Of a stretch of DNA of 64,000 bases, positions 16,702 through 24,055 are shown one piece after another. Made by a program: the position numbers and the translations under genes. The notes under the pieces were generated by a model. It had not been told where the DNA came from, searched no databases, and was given only the letters and a program-made list of their open reading frames with translations. How positions within the stretch are numbered: position 1 is the first letter of the stretch; each line of letters begins with the position of its first letter. Origin of the DNA: Olsenella urininfantis (GTDB lineage Bacteria; Actinomycetota; Coriobacteriia; Coriobacteriales; Atopobiaceae); contig NZ_LT732540.1 in the NCBI RefSeq assembly GCF_900155635.1, forward strand, positions 277,661-341,660, read 5' to 3'.

Positions 16702-17478
16702 ATGAACGAAACCAGCCAAAGCTCGCTGGCAGTCCTCATTGACTACGAGAACCTTGCCCTGGGCACGGGCAAGCGCAAGCGCAACGGCCACCAGGAGGCA
16801 GGCCCCAGGCCCGACGTGAAGCGCATACTCGAGCGCCTGGTGGACAAGGGACGCATCGCCGCCAAGCGTGCCTACTGCGACTGGCAGCGCTTCGACGACG
16901 CCATCACGCCCCTGCACGAGCTGGGCATAGAGCTCATCGAGATTCCCGACCGCGCCTTCACGGGCAAGAACTCAGCGGACATCCGCCTCGCGGTGGACGC
17001 CGTGGAGATGTGCCTCACCAAGGAGCACATCGACACCTTTGCCATCCTCTCCGGCGACTCGGACTTCTCGCCACTCGTCTCCAAGCTCAAGGAGTTTGGC
17101 AAGACGGTCATCGGCGTGGGAATGAAGGAGTCCACGAGCACCCTGCTCGCCGAGGTCTGTGACGAGTTCCTCTTCTACGAGGACCTTGCGAGCAACGGAC
17201 GCGTGCCCGACTTCACCTCGCGTGTCCCCAAGGAGAAGCACGAGTGCTACCAGCTGCTCTTCGAGACCATCGACGCCCTTCAGGGCGAGAACGACAGCGC
17301 CATGATAGCCTCTCGCCTCAAGGACACCATGAAGCGCAAGCGTCCCCAGTTCTCCGAGCGCAGCTATGGCTACCGCTCCTTCAGCAACCTCCTGCGCGAG
17401 GCTGCCAAGCTGGGGTTCATTGAGATCAGTCAGGACACGCGCAGCGGCACCGTCATGGTGGACGGCTTCTGCGAGTAG
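16702..17478 (+). CDS. NYN-domain (PIN-like) nuclease with OST-HTH/LOTUS domain
   Basis: Residues ~9-150 are an NYN domain with acidic residues in LIDYENLAL, NSADIRLAVDAVE and LSGDSDFSPLV, as in LabA/DUF88-type RNA nucleases. Residues ~175-258 look like an OST-HTH/LOTUS RNA-binding domain (YRSFSNLLREA, MVDGF). Together they suggest an RNA-degrading or RNA-processing protein. ATG 16702 follows GAGAGGCAAC. The next gene starts 13 bases after the stop and is probably in the same operon. Upstream, 16637-16654 repeats 18 bases found inside unit 2 of the 58-bp dyad element. Confidence 0.85.
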   Translation: MNETSQSSLAVLIDYENLALGTGKRKRNGHQEAGPRPDVKRILERLVDKGRIAAKRAYCDWQRFDDAITPLHELGIELIEIPDRAFTGKNSADIRLAVDAVEMCLTKEHIDTFAILSGDSDFSPLVSKLKEFGKTVIGVGMKESTSTLLAEVCDEFLFYEDLASNGRVPDFTSRVPKEKHECYQLLFETIDALQGENDSAMIASRLKDTMKRKRPQFSERSYGYRSFSNLLREAAKLGFIEISQDTRSGTVMVDGFCE

Positions 17479-17491
17479 GGAGGAAACGAAC

Positions 17492-18070
17492 GTGGAAGAA
17501 CTCAGCAGGCCCAGGGAGGAAGTGGCTCTCGCCCAGATCATGGGGCAGCTCTGCGGCGGGAATCGCAGGGGGCGCCAAGATGCCTCCCACATGATCGAGT
17601 CCATTGCCAAGACCAGCCCCAAGCAGCTCTTTGCCTATGTGGACGACCTGATGGATGCCCTTGACCGACCCGAGGCGCAGACGCGCTGGGAGGTCCTCTC
17701 GGCCTTGTCGGAGATGGCAAAGGTGGACGCGGGCAGGCTTGCCGAGGCATACGAGGGGGCGGAGTCGTCCCTCTTCGACGAGGGCTCCGCCACGGTGCGC
17801 CTCTCCGCCTTCAGGTTCCTCACCAGCTACGGCATGGGCGACCCCAAGCGCTCGGACGAGGTCTGGCCGCTGCTGGACGAGGCGGTCCAGTGCTACCACG
17901 GGGACCCCGAGTATCACGACATGCTGGTCTGCCTGCTCGACTTTGCCAGGGGGAACATCTCGGAGGCGAGCGCGGAGGCCTTGGCCGCGCGCGTGAGCTT
18001 CGATGCCGAGAACGGCCGCAGCTACATCAAGGCCTTCTCGACCGAGATCGCTGACGCCGCGAAACGCTAG
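17492..18070 (+). CDS. Hypothetical helical (HEAT-like) protein
   Basis: This 192-residue soluble protein is unrecognised. It is predicted all-helical, with repeated helix pairs such as TRWEVLSALSEMAKVDAG and ATVRLSAFRFLTSYG that resemble HEAT repeats. The start is GTG 17492 with GGGAGGAAACGAAC upstream. Thirteen bases separate it from the NYN nuclease gene, so it may be a partner or regulator of that protein; this is inference from position only. Confidence 0.65.
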   Translation: MEELSRPREEVALAQIMGQLCGGNRRGRQDASHMIESIAKTSPKQLFAYVDDLMDALDRPEAQTRWEVLSALSEMAKVDAGRLAEAYEGAESSLFDEGSATVRLSAFRFLTSYGMGDPKRSDEVWPLLDEAVQCYHGDPEYHDMLVCLLDFARGNISEASAEALAARVSFDAENGRSYIKAFSTEIADAAKR

Positions 18071-18148
18071 CCGCCGCCCCCTCCCCACACCGTCTTTCAG
18101 GAGGTGGGCAGACTTGTGTACGGGCACGTGGGCTTGCCCTGCGTCCTG

Positions 18149-18164
18149 ATGCCCCTTGGGGCAT
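18149..18164. terminator. Perfect 16-bp palindrome, possible terminator
   Basis: ATGCCCCTTGGGGCAT is perfectly self-complementary and lies between the HEAT-like gene and the next gene; a GG then TTTAG follows, so the T tract is short. Confidence 0.35.
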
Positions 18165-18223
18165 GGTTTAGTATGTGTTGACTTGTAATGCAATGCGCCC
18201 TGGGGGCGCCGAGGAGGTATGGC

Positions 18224-19090
18224 ATGTCTGAGCTTGCTCAGGATCTGGACGACAAGAAGGGTCTCTCTACTCCCATCTGGGTGGGCATCGCGATTGCCTG
18301 CCTTGTCGTGGGCGTGCTCTGCGGCCACTTCCTTCTGGGTGGCGCCTCGGGCGTTGTCGGCGGCATCGCAGGGAAAACCACGATCTCCGAGGGGGAGCTG
18401 GACCATGCGGTGGGCAGCTTCACCTACAAGGGCCAGACCACCAGCGTCAGCGCCCGCGACGTCATCACCGCCACCTCCTCCCTTAATTCCGCCAAGGCGG
18501 AGGATGGCAGCTACAAGCTGCCCAAGGCGGATGGCGTGCTTGCCGTCGCCCGCACCAAGATCCTGCTCATGGACGCAGAGGCCAAGGGCATCAAGGTCAC
18601 CGACGACGACGTGTCCGCGTACGCCAAGCAGACGCTGGGCTCCGACGACTACGCAACGATCGCCTCGAGCCACGGCATGGACGCCGACACGGTGAAGGAG
18701 CTCCTCAGGCAGTCCGCCATCATGGGCAAGCTGCGCGAGCAGGTCGTCACGGCCCAGCTGCCCGCCTCCCCGACGGCCCCCACGGCACCTGCCGGGGGTG
18801 AGGAGGCCACGGCCACCGCGGAGTATGCCAAGTACGTCATCGGCCTTGCCGGAGACGAGTGGGACAGCGACAAGAACGGCTGGGTCTCAGCCGACAGCCC
18901 CTACGCGACGGCCCTGGCAAACTACACCGTCTCCAATGACTCCGCAACCTACGAGGCCGCGAAGGCGGCCTACTATGTCGCGTACCAGAAGTACACCACG
19001 GCTAAGGGCGAGCTGAGCGCCCAGTGGTCCAACTACGTGAACGACCTGCTCTGCAACGCGAGTGTCAGCATCTCAACCCTGATGGCGTAG
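18224..19090 (+). CDS. Membrane-anchored SurA-N-like protein
   Basis: A 288-residue protein with one transmembrane helix at ~20-42 (WVGIAIACLVVGVLCG) and an extracytoplasmic part that resembles the SurA/PrsA N-terminal chaperone domain: an ISEGELD start, then LAVARTKILLMDAEAKGIKVTDDDV. The peptidyl-prolyl isomerase domain of PrsA/SurA is absent; instead a Pro-Thr-Ala linker leads to a second helical segment. GAGGAGG lies six bases before ATG 18224. Likely a surface folding or binding factor; function not proven. Confidence 0.65.
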   Translation: MSELAQDLDDKKGLSTPIWVGIAIACLVVGVLCGHFLLGGASGVVGGIAGKTTISEGELDHAVGSFTYKGQTTSVSARDVITATSSLNSAKAEDGSYKLPKADGVLAVARTKILLMDAEAKGIKVTDDDVSAYAKQTLGSDDYATIASSHGMDADTVKELLRQSAIMGKLREQVVTAQLPASPTAPTAPAGGEEATATAEYAKYVIGLAGDEWDSDKNGWVSADSPYATALANYTVSNDSATYEAAKAAYYVAYQKYTTAKGELSAQWSNYVNDLLCNASVSISTLMA

Positions 19091-19117
19091 GCCCCTCTGG
19101 TCAATGACTGCGTTTTC

Positions 19118-19155
19118 GGCGGGCGGAACCCCTGCGGTTTCGCCCGCCCTTTCGT
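19118..19155 (+). terminator. Rho-independent terminator
   Basis: GGCGGGCGGAACC (19118-19130) pairs with GGTTTCGCCCGCC (19136-19148) and is followed by CTTTCGT. It ends the transcript of the SurA-N-like gene. Confidence 0.7.
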
Positions 19156-19166
19156 AAGGGGGAGAG

Positions 19167-20357
19167 ATGCGCGTCGTCGTGAGCGAGTGCCTGAGGGGTG
19201 TTTGCTGCCGTTACGACGGTGGCTCCAAGCCCCATGCCGAGCTGCTGCGCCTCTGCGAGAAGGCTGATGTCGTGGGCGTGTGCCCAGAGCGTGCGGCGGG
19301 CCTCCCGACGCCTCGTCCTTGCGCAGAGATCCTGGGCGCTCGAGTGCTCACGGCGGACGGCAGGGACGTCACCGAGGCCTTCGAGCGCGGCGCGAGGAGC
19401 TCGCTTGGGCTGGCCGTCGCGTCAGGGGCGCCGCTCGCGGTCCTCAAGGCGAAGAGCCCCTCCTGCGGGGCGGGGGTAATCTACGATGGAAGTCACACAG
19501 GTAGGCTGACGGAGGGGGACGGCATCTTTGCCCGTCTCCTCAAAGAGGAGGGGATCTGCGTGGTGAACGAGGATACGGTGAAAGACTGCACGCCGTCCGT
19601 GGAGCATCCCGTTGCCATCGTGCTGGGGTCTGGCCTGGGCCATCTCCGCTCCCTGGTGAAGCCGGTGCGTCGCATTGACTACCACGACATCGAGGGCTTC
19701 CCCCCAGAGGCCCAGCCGGTGAAGGGACATGACTTCGAGGCGACCGTCGGCACCATAGACGAGGTGCCCGTGGTGGTCTACCCAGGGCGCATCCATCTCT
19801 ATCAGGGATACGGTGCGGCCGAGGTCACCTCCTTGGTGCGCCATGCCCACCACCTTGGCTGCCGTGACATCATCTTTGCCTGCGCCACCGCCGCCATTCC
19901 CGGGAACTCCCACGTGGGCCTGGGAATCCTGACCGACCAGATAAACCTGACGGGCACCAATCCGCTCTCGGAGTGGGACGGAAGGCGCGATGTGGAGACC
20001 CCCTTCGTGGGCATGCGCGACGCCTACACGCCCTACCTGCGCACCCTTGCCCGAGGCGTTGCGGACGACCTGGGCATCAGCGTGGAGGAGGGCGTCTATG
20101 CCGGAACCCTGGGCCCCTGCTTCGAGACCCCCGCAGAGGTATGTGCCCTGCGCTCCCTGGGCGTCTCGTATGTGGGCATGTCAACGGTGCTCGAGGTCAT
20201 CATGGCCCACGCCCTTGAGATGAACGTGCTGGGACTGACCCTTGCCGCCAACGAGGCGGGGGCCTCCCAGACCTCGCACGAGTCGATTCTCGCCGAGGCC
20301 GAAAGGCACGCGGAGGACTTCGAGAAGCTGGTCAGGGGGATCCTGCACCTGCTGTAG
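19167..20357 (+). CDS. Fusion of DUF523 domain and purine nucleoside phosphorylase
   Basis: Residues 1-~138 are a DUF523 domain (SECLRGVCCRYDGGSK, CPE, PTPRPCAE, SPSCGAGVIYDG). Residues ~147-396 are a trimeric-type purine nucleoside phosphorylase: phosphate loop VLGSGLGHL, VVYPGRIHLYQGY, LGPCFETPAEV and VGMSTVLEVIMAH. The second part should split purine nucleosides with phosphate. DUF523 has no established activity, but its conserved cysteines suggest metal or thiol chemistry. No stop or start separates the two parts. GGGGGAG precedes the ATG. Confidence 0.85.
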   Translation: MRVVVSECLRGVCCRYDGGSKPHAELLRLCEKADVVGVCPERAAGLPTPRPCAEILGARVLTADGRDVTEAFERGARSSLGLAVASGAPLAVLKAKSPSCGAGVIYDGSHTGRLTEGDGIFARLLKEEGICVVNEDTVKDCTPSVEHPVAIVLGSGLGHLRSLVKPVRRIDYHDIEGFPPEAQPVKGHDFEATVGTIDEVPVVVYPGRIHLYQGYGAAEVTSLVRHAHHLGCRDIIFACATAAIPGNSHVGLGILTDQINLTGTNPLSEWDGRRDVETPFVGMRDAYTPYLRTLARGVADDLGISVEEGVYAGTLGPCFETPAEVCALRSLGVSYVGMSTVLEVIMAHALEMNVLGLTLAANEAGASQTSHESILAEAERHAEDFEKLVRGILHLL

Positions 20358-20397
20358 GCATGGGCTTCGTCTGAGCGTCTGTTTCAATGACCACCAG

Positions 20398-20790
20398 ATG
20401 TATGGCTCGATCTTTGGCGAGTTCGAGAACGTGCGCACGGTGAACGTCAACCTGAGGACGGGCGAGGTCTACAGCTTCGATGACGTGCTGCACATGACCG
20501 ACGGTATTGCCAACCAGTTCGTGAGCACCCTGGCGCGCAGCAGTGGCGACTTCACCCCCTCCATCTTCGGACGAGAGAGGATCGTTGCCATGCTGAGAGG
20601 TGAGGACGAGCAGTCCTGGCGCGTAAGGCCCAGCGTCTTCGTGGATGGCAACGGCAGGGTGAACGTGGGCGTCACGTTCTGGTTTGGCAAGGAGGGCGTT
20701 GGCGTCCCCCGTGGCTGGTGGGACATCACGCTGACCGATGGCCAGCTGGCCGAGGCGCATAGGGATTCCAGCTTCTGGGGGCTGTTCTAG
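20398..20790 (+). pseudogene. C-terminal remnant of a DUF3298-like protein
   Basis: The readable protein (NVRTVNVNLRTGEVYSFDDV... to the stop) resembles the C-terminal DUF3298/RsiV-type domain of surface or anti-sigma proteins. Coding-like sequence continues upstream in frame to about 20360 without a start codon or ribosome-binding site and then meets the end of the phosphorylase gene. ATG 20398 has no Shine-Dalgarno, so I read this as a truncated gene. Confidence 0.5.
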
Positions 20791-20851
20791 GTTGGGGGGA
20801 GCCGCGCTGGGCGGGCGTTGTGCCCCTGCTGCGTAAAGCCGGTATTGTCGC

Positions 20852-20879
20852 TTGAAAAGGGCTGGGGATTCCGTATAGT
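20852..20879 (+). promoter_or_regulatory. Promoter of tRNA-Thr
   Basis: TTGAAA (20852-20857) and TATAGT (20874-20879) are 16 bp apart and end 32 bp before the tRNA. Confidence 0.7.
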
Positions 20880-20911
20880 ATCTATCTGCCGCATTCGCGC
20901 GGCGTTGGAGC

Positions 20912-20987
20912 GCCAGCTTAGCTCAGTTGGTAGAGCACCGCTCTCGTAAAGCGGGGGTCATCGGTTCGAGTCCGACAGCTGGCTCCA
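20912..20987 (+). tRNA. tRNA-Thr (CGT anticodon)
   Basis: A full 76-nt cloverleaf: acceptor GCCAGCT pairs with AGCTGGC, the anticodon loop CTCGTAA gives CGT (reads ACG), TTCGAGT is the T loop, and CCA is encoded. Confidence 0.95.
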
Positions 20988-20997
20988 TGTTTACGCA

Positions 20998-21026
20998 GGT
21001 CAGGGGCTTGTCCCCTGGCCTTTTTC
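20998..21026 (+). terminator. Terminator of tRNA-Thr
   Basis: GGTCAGGGG pairs with CCCCTGGCC and is followed by TTTTTCG. Confidence 0.8.
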
Positions 21027-21027
21027 G

Positions 21028-21060
21028 TTTTGTTCCCCTTTTGTTCCCCTTTTGTTCCCC
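21028..21060. repeat. Three exact copies of an 11-bp repeat (TTTTGTTCCCC)
   Basis: Units at 21028-21038, 21039-21049 and 21050-21060 are identical. Short direct repeats next to a tRNA gene can be integrase arm sites, but no element is present here. The rest of the gap up to 21365 holds two more hairpins and nothing else I can identify. Confidence 0.8.
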
Positions 21061-21075
21061 CTTTTTGAAAAAAGT

Positions 21076-21102
21076 CACGAGAGTTTTTTCTCGTGGTTTT
21101 TA
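21076..21102 (+). terminator. Second hairpin terminator after tRNA-Thr
   Basis: CACGAGA and TCTCGTG pair around a T-rich loop and are followed by GTTTTTAA. Confidence 0.65.
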
Positions 21103-21112
21103 AATCAGCCAA

Positions 21113-21159
21113 CAAAAAGCGCCCCAGCGGAAGCCTTTTTCGGCAACCTCTGGGGCGCT
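21113..21159 (-). terminator. Minus-strand hairpin terminator
   Basis: AGCGCCCCAG (21118-21127) pairs with CTGGGGCGCT (21150-21159). Read on the minus strand the stem is followed by TTTTTG. Confidence 0.55.
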
Positions 21160-21365
21160 CGCTACTCGCTCGATCCCTGCCTCTTCGGCGGTCTCCCGCC
21201 CTCTCGCCTCTGAGGCCCCTGGCCCCTCGCTTTTGGCCATCGCCACCGCGTTCATGCCCGCCTCATGCCCCCAAGGCGCTATTCTCGTCTAGCGGGTGAC
21301 TCGTCTCGCACGGACAACGCAATGAATCCAGGCCAAGCCGGTCTGGTAGGGGGAAGTGGTGGCAC

Positions 21366-22082
21366 GTGGTTCTGATGGGAGCGCTCATCAACGGGCTCGA
21401 GGCCTTTGTCGGTGGGGTCATTGGCCTGGTCTTCAAGAGCAAGGTCTCCGATGACCTGGGAGACTTCCTGCTCAAGGGGCAGGGCCTCTGCGTGGTGCTG
21501 GTGGGCATCCAGGGGATGGTCGCCGGGGGCAGCGTGGTCGTGGTCACCCTGTCCATGGCGCTGGGCTGTCTGGTGGGCTATCTCGTGAATCTTGACGAAA
21601 AGGTCCGTCACCTGGGAAGCTGGGCCCAGGCCAGGATTGATGCGGCGTTTTCGGGCAGCGGACGCCTGGGAAGCTTTTCCGAGGGGTTTGTGACCGCGAC
21701 GCTCTTCACCTGCACGGGTGCCATGGCCATCGTGGGCTCGCTCTCGAGCGGCATCCAGTTGGACCACTCCACGCTCATCGCAAAGGGTCTCATTGACCTC
21801 GTGGTCTGCGTCCCCTTTGCGGCGACCGTGGGCGTCGGCGTTCCCTTCTGCGCCCTGAGCCTTATCGTCTACGAGGGCGCGCTCTCCCTCCTTTCCGCTG
21901 TTCTGGGGAGCGTGCTGACGGGCGCGATCATCAGCGAGGTTGCCGTGACGGGGTCCCTGCTGCTGCTCGCGGTCGGCACGAACCTCCTCAAGCTGACGGA
22001 CATGAAGGTGGCGAACATGCTTCCCGCCGCCTTCATGCCCATCGCGCTGGTGCCGCTGCTGTCTCTTCTCGGCCTGCTCTGA
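21366..22082 (+). CDS. DUF554 family membrane protein
   Basis: A 238-residue polytopic membrane protein with about seven hydrophobic segments. GALINGLEAFVGGVIGL at the start and FTCTGAMAIVGSL in the middle match the YdfK/DUF554 family, whose function is unknown. GTG 21366 with GGGGGAAGTGGTGG upstream is my choice; ATG 21375 is possible. It converges on the following minus-strand gene with seven bases between the stops. Confidence 0.8.
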   Translation: MVLMGALINGLEAFVGGVIGLVFKSKVSDDLGDFLLKGQGLCVVLVGIQGMVAGGSVVVVTLSMALGCLVGYLVNLDEKVRHLGSWAQARIDAAFSGSGRLGSFSEGFVTATLFTCTGAMAIVGSLSSGIQLDHSTLIAKGLIDLVVCVPFAATVGVGVPFCALSLIVYEGALSLLSAVLGSVLTGAIISEVAVTGSLLLLAVGTNLLKLTDMKVANMLPAAFMPIALVPLLSLLGLL

Positions 22083-22089
22083 CCTTGCC

Positions 22090-22923
22090 CTAGATGACCG
22101 AGCCAAACCACTTCTTCTCGAGGGAGTCCTTGGTGCCATCGGAGTCGATCTCGGCCAGGGCCTCATTGATCGCCTGCGTCAGCTTGGGGTTGCCCTTGCT
22201 GACCACAATGCCGTACTGCTCGCCTGTGGGAATCTTGCCACCCTCGGGAATCATGAGGTCGGAGTAGGCGATGCTGATCTCGTAGCTTGCAACGGGAAGG
22301 TCGCAGACGCTTGCGGCGTACAGGCCCGTCTGCACGCCGGTCAGGCACTGTATGATGTCGTCGAGAGGCACCGCGGTCGCGTTGGGCAGGTTCTCGCGCG
22401 TCCATGCCTCGCCCGTGGTCCCGGACTGCACGGCAATCTGCATGCCAGAAACGTTCAAGGCTTCAACCGTGCTGGACTGGCTGTCGGTGCGAACGACGAT
22501 TGCCTGGTTGGAGTCCAGGTAGGGGTCGCTGAAGTCTATCTCCTTGAGGCGCTCGTCCGTGATGGTGACCGCGCCGATTGACACGTCTGCCTTGCCGCCC
22601 TGCTTGATGGTGGGGACGATGGTGTCAAACTGAACAGTTGGCAGGATGTTGGGCTCAAGGCCGATCTTCTCGCAGACCGCCTTGTAGAGGTCAACGTCAA
22701 AGCCCTCGAAGTCCCCCGTCGTGGAGTTCATGGACACGAACGGCGGGAAGTAGAAGTTCGAGATCATCGTGAGCTTGCCGGGGGCCACCAAGGCATAGCC
22801 TGCCTCGGTGGTGGTTGCGGACGTGCCCGGCGACTCTGACTTGCCACAACCCGCCAATGCGGCCCCAGCGAGTCCCGCTCCGCAAAGCGCCAGGAAGTTG
22901 CGACGTGTGGGATAGCTGCTCAT
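22090..22923 (-). CDS. Amino-acid ABC transporter substrate-binding lipoprotein
   Basis: A 277-residue SBP_bac_3 protein. The N-terminus carries a twin-arginine-like TRRNFLALCG and then the lipobox LAGC, so it is probably exported folded and lipidated. Binding-fold motifs are GFDVDLYKAVCEKIGL, VTITDERLKEIDFSDPY and GTTGEAW. ATG 22923 has GGAGG seven bases upstream. As with the lipoprotein at 12931, no permease or ATPase gene is adjacent. Confidence 0.85.
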   Translation of the reverse strand: MSSYPTRRNFLALCGAGLAGAALAGCGKSESPGTSATTTEAGYALVAPGKLTMISNFYFPPFVSMNSTTGDFEGFDVDLYKAVCEKIGLEPNILPTVQFDTIVPTIKQGGKADVSIGAVTITDERLKEIDFSDPYLDSNQAIVVRTDSQSSTVEALNVSGMQIAVQSGTTGEAWTRENLPNATAVPLDDIIQCLTGVQTGLYAASVCDLPVASYEISIAYSDLMIPEGGKIPTGEQYGIVVSKGNPKLTQAINEALAEIDSDGTKDSLEKKWFGSVI

Positions 22924-23344
22924 GCTTGCCTCCATCTAATTGGCTGTGCGTTGCGCTGGACTGCCTCGATCTGCAGAGCTTTCGCGGCAGTATCCATCAT
23001 ATTCACCACCATAGGTATGAAACCTTATTTTGGTAACAATTTAGTGATATTGATGAAAAAAAATTCGAATCGCTTACGAGTGTGTGTGGTCCAGGTGGGC
23101 CAACGCGTCGCTTGCGTGGCGTCGCGCGGGAAAGACGCGCATTGGTCTACATCGGCGGGCCATGCGAGGGGGCCGCCTTGGGGCTGCGAGATGTGGCGCA
23201 ATCCTGTTTCCAGGGTCTCTCGACTGCTGTTGGGCTTACGTTCGTACTCGCCTTGTGTAATACTGCACATACTGAGTAATAAATTAGAGCATACAACTCG
23301 GAGCCGGCTTTGTGTCGCCGTCCCAAGAGGGGGAGTCTCGCTTT
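22924..23344. other. Divergent intergenic region with AT-rich core
   Basis: This 421-bp gap separates the minus-strand receptor gene from the plus-strand TetR gene. The part at 22990-23080 is markedly AT-rich for this genome and should hold the receptor promoter, though I cannot assign boxes with confidence. One degenerate 58-bp dyad element follows at 23094-23151. No gene is visible. Confidence 0.6.
23094..23151. repeat. Solitary degenerate 58-bp dyad element
   Basis: Begins GGTGGGCCAACGCG and, at the correct 58-bp register, ends CGCGCATTGGTCTACA, matching the first half of the consensus 3' end (CGCGCATTGACCCACC) and decayed in its last bases. Confidence 0.7.
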
Positions 23345-24055
23345 ATGAGCGAATTGCTGCAGATGGAATCGCCCCAACCCGCCCAGCGCAGCCTCGACCG
23401 CCGCAGCGTCCGCACGCGGGCCAGCCTCAGGCGCGCCCTGGCCGCAGAGATCGTCGCGGCCGGGGACCTCTCGCAGGTCACCGTGACCGCCGTCACGGAC
23501 CGTGCCGGCGTGACGCGCCGGACCTTCTATTCGCACTATAGGGACATCCCTGACCTGGTCGATCGGATAGAGCGGGATTGCATCGTGGAGCTGAGCGGCT
23601 ACGTGGCCGCCATCTCGGCCGTGCACCTGACGGAGCTCGAGTCGGCGATCAGCCGCTTCGACGCCTGCCCCGGCGTGGAGGAGCTCCTGAACTACTTCAA
23701 GACACGGGGCAGCCACCTGGGCGCGCTTCTGGGCGAGGGGGGAGACCCTGCCTTCGCCGAGAAGATCATGCGCATGGTGCGCGACGTTGTCACCCCCCGT
23801 GCCGCCGAGGGCCTTGACCTGGAGGTGCTGGGCCCCATCTTCGACTACTACCTGACCTACGCCATCAGCGCGGAGACGGGAGTCCTCGTGCGCTGGCTGA
23901 CCGGCGGAATGAAGGAGCCCGTGGGCACGATGGCCCGCGTCATGACGGCCCTCATGTTCGTGCGCCCAGGAGACCTCTATGGCCGGACCATAGACTTCAA
24001 GATCCCCGACGCGGCGCTCGAGCTGATTCGCATCAAGGGAGAGAAGCATGACTAA
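23345..24055 (+). CDS. TetR/AcrR family regulator
   Basis: A 236-residue one-domain-plus-ligand-domain repressor type. The helix-turn-helix is VTVTAVTDRAGVTRRTFYSHY near residues 45-65. A basic stretch RRSVRTRASLRR precedes it. The ATG at 23345 is ~12 bases after GGGGGAG; a GTG at 23312 is an alternative. The stop overlaps the start of the next gene by eight bases, so the regulator and the giant activase are cotranslated and the regulator probably controls both. Confidence 0.82.
   Translation: MSELLQMESPQPAQRSLDRRSVRTRASLRRALAAEIVAAGDLSQVTVTAVTDRAGVTRRTFYSHYRDIPDLVDRIERDCIVELSGYVAAISAVHLTELESAISRFDACPGVEELLNYFKTRGSHLGALLGEGGDPAFAEKIMRMVRDVVTPRAAEGLDLEVLGPIFDYYLTYAISAETGVLVRWLTGGMKEPVGTMARVMTALMFVRPGDLYGRTIDFKIPDAALELIRIKGEKHD

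Noticed and set aside
20918..21115. Small minus-strand protein over tRNA-Thr (ending TRTDDPRFTRAVLYQLS)
   Set aside because: This is the antisense translation of the tRNA, a well-known annotation artefact.
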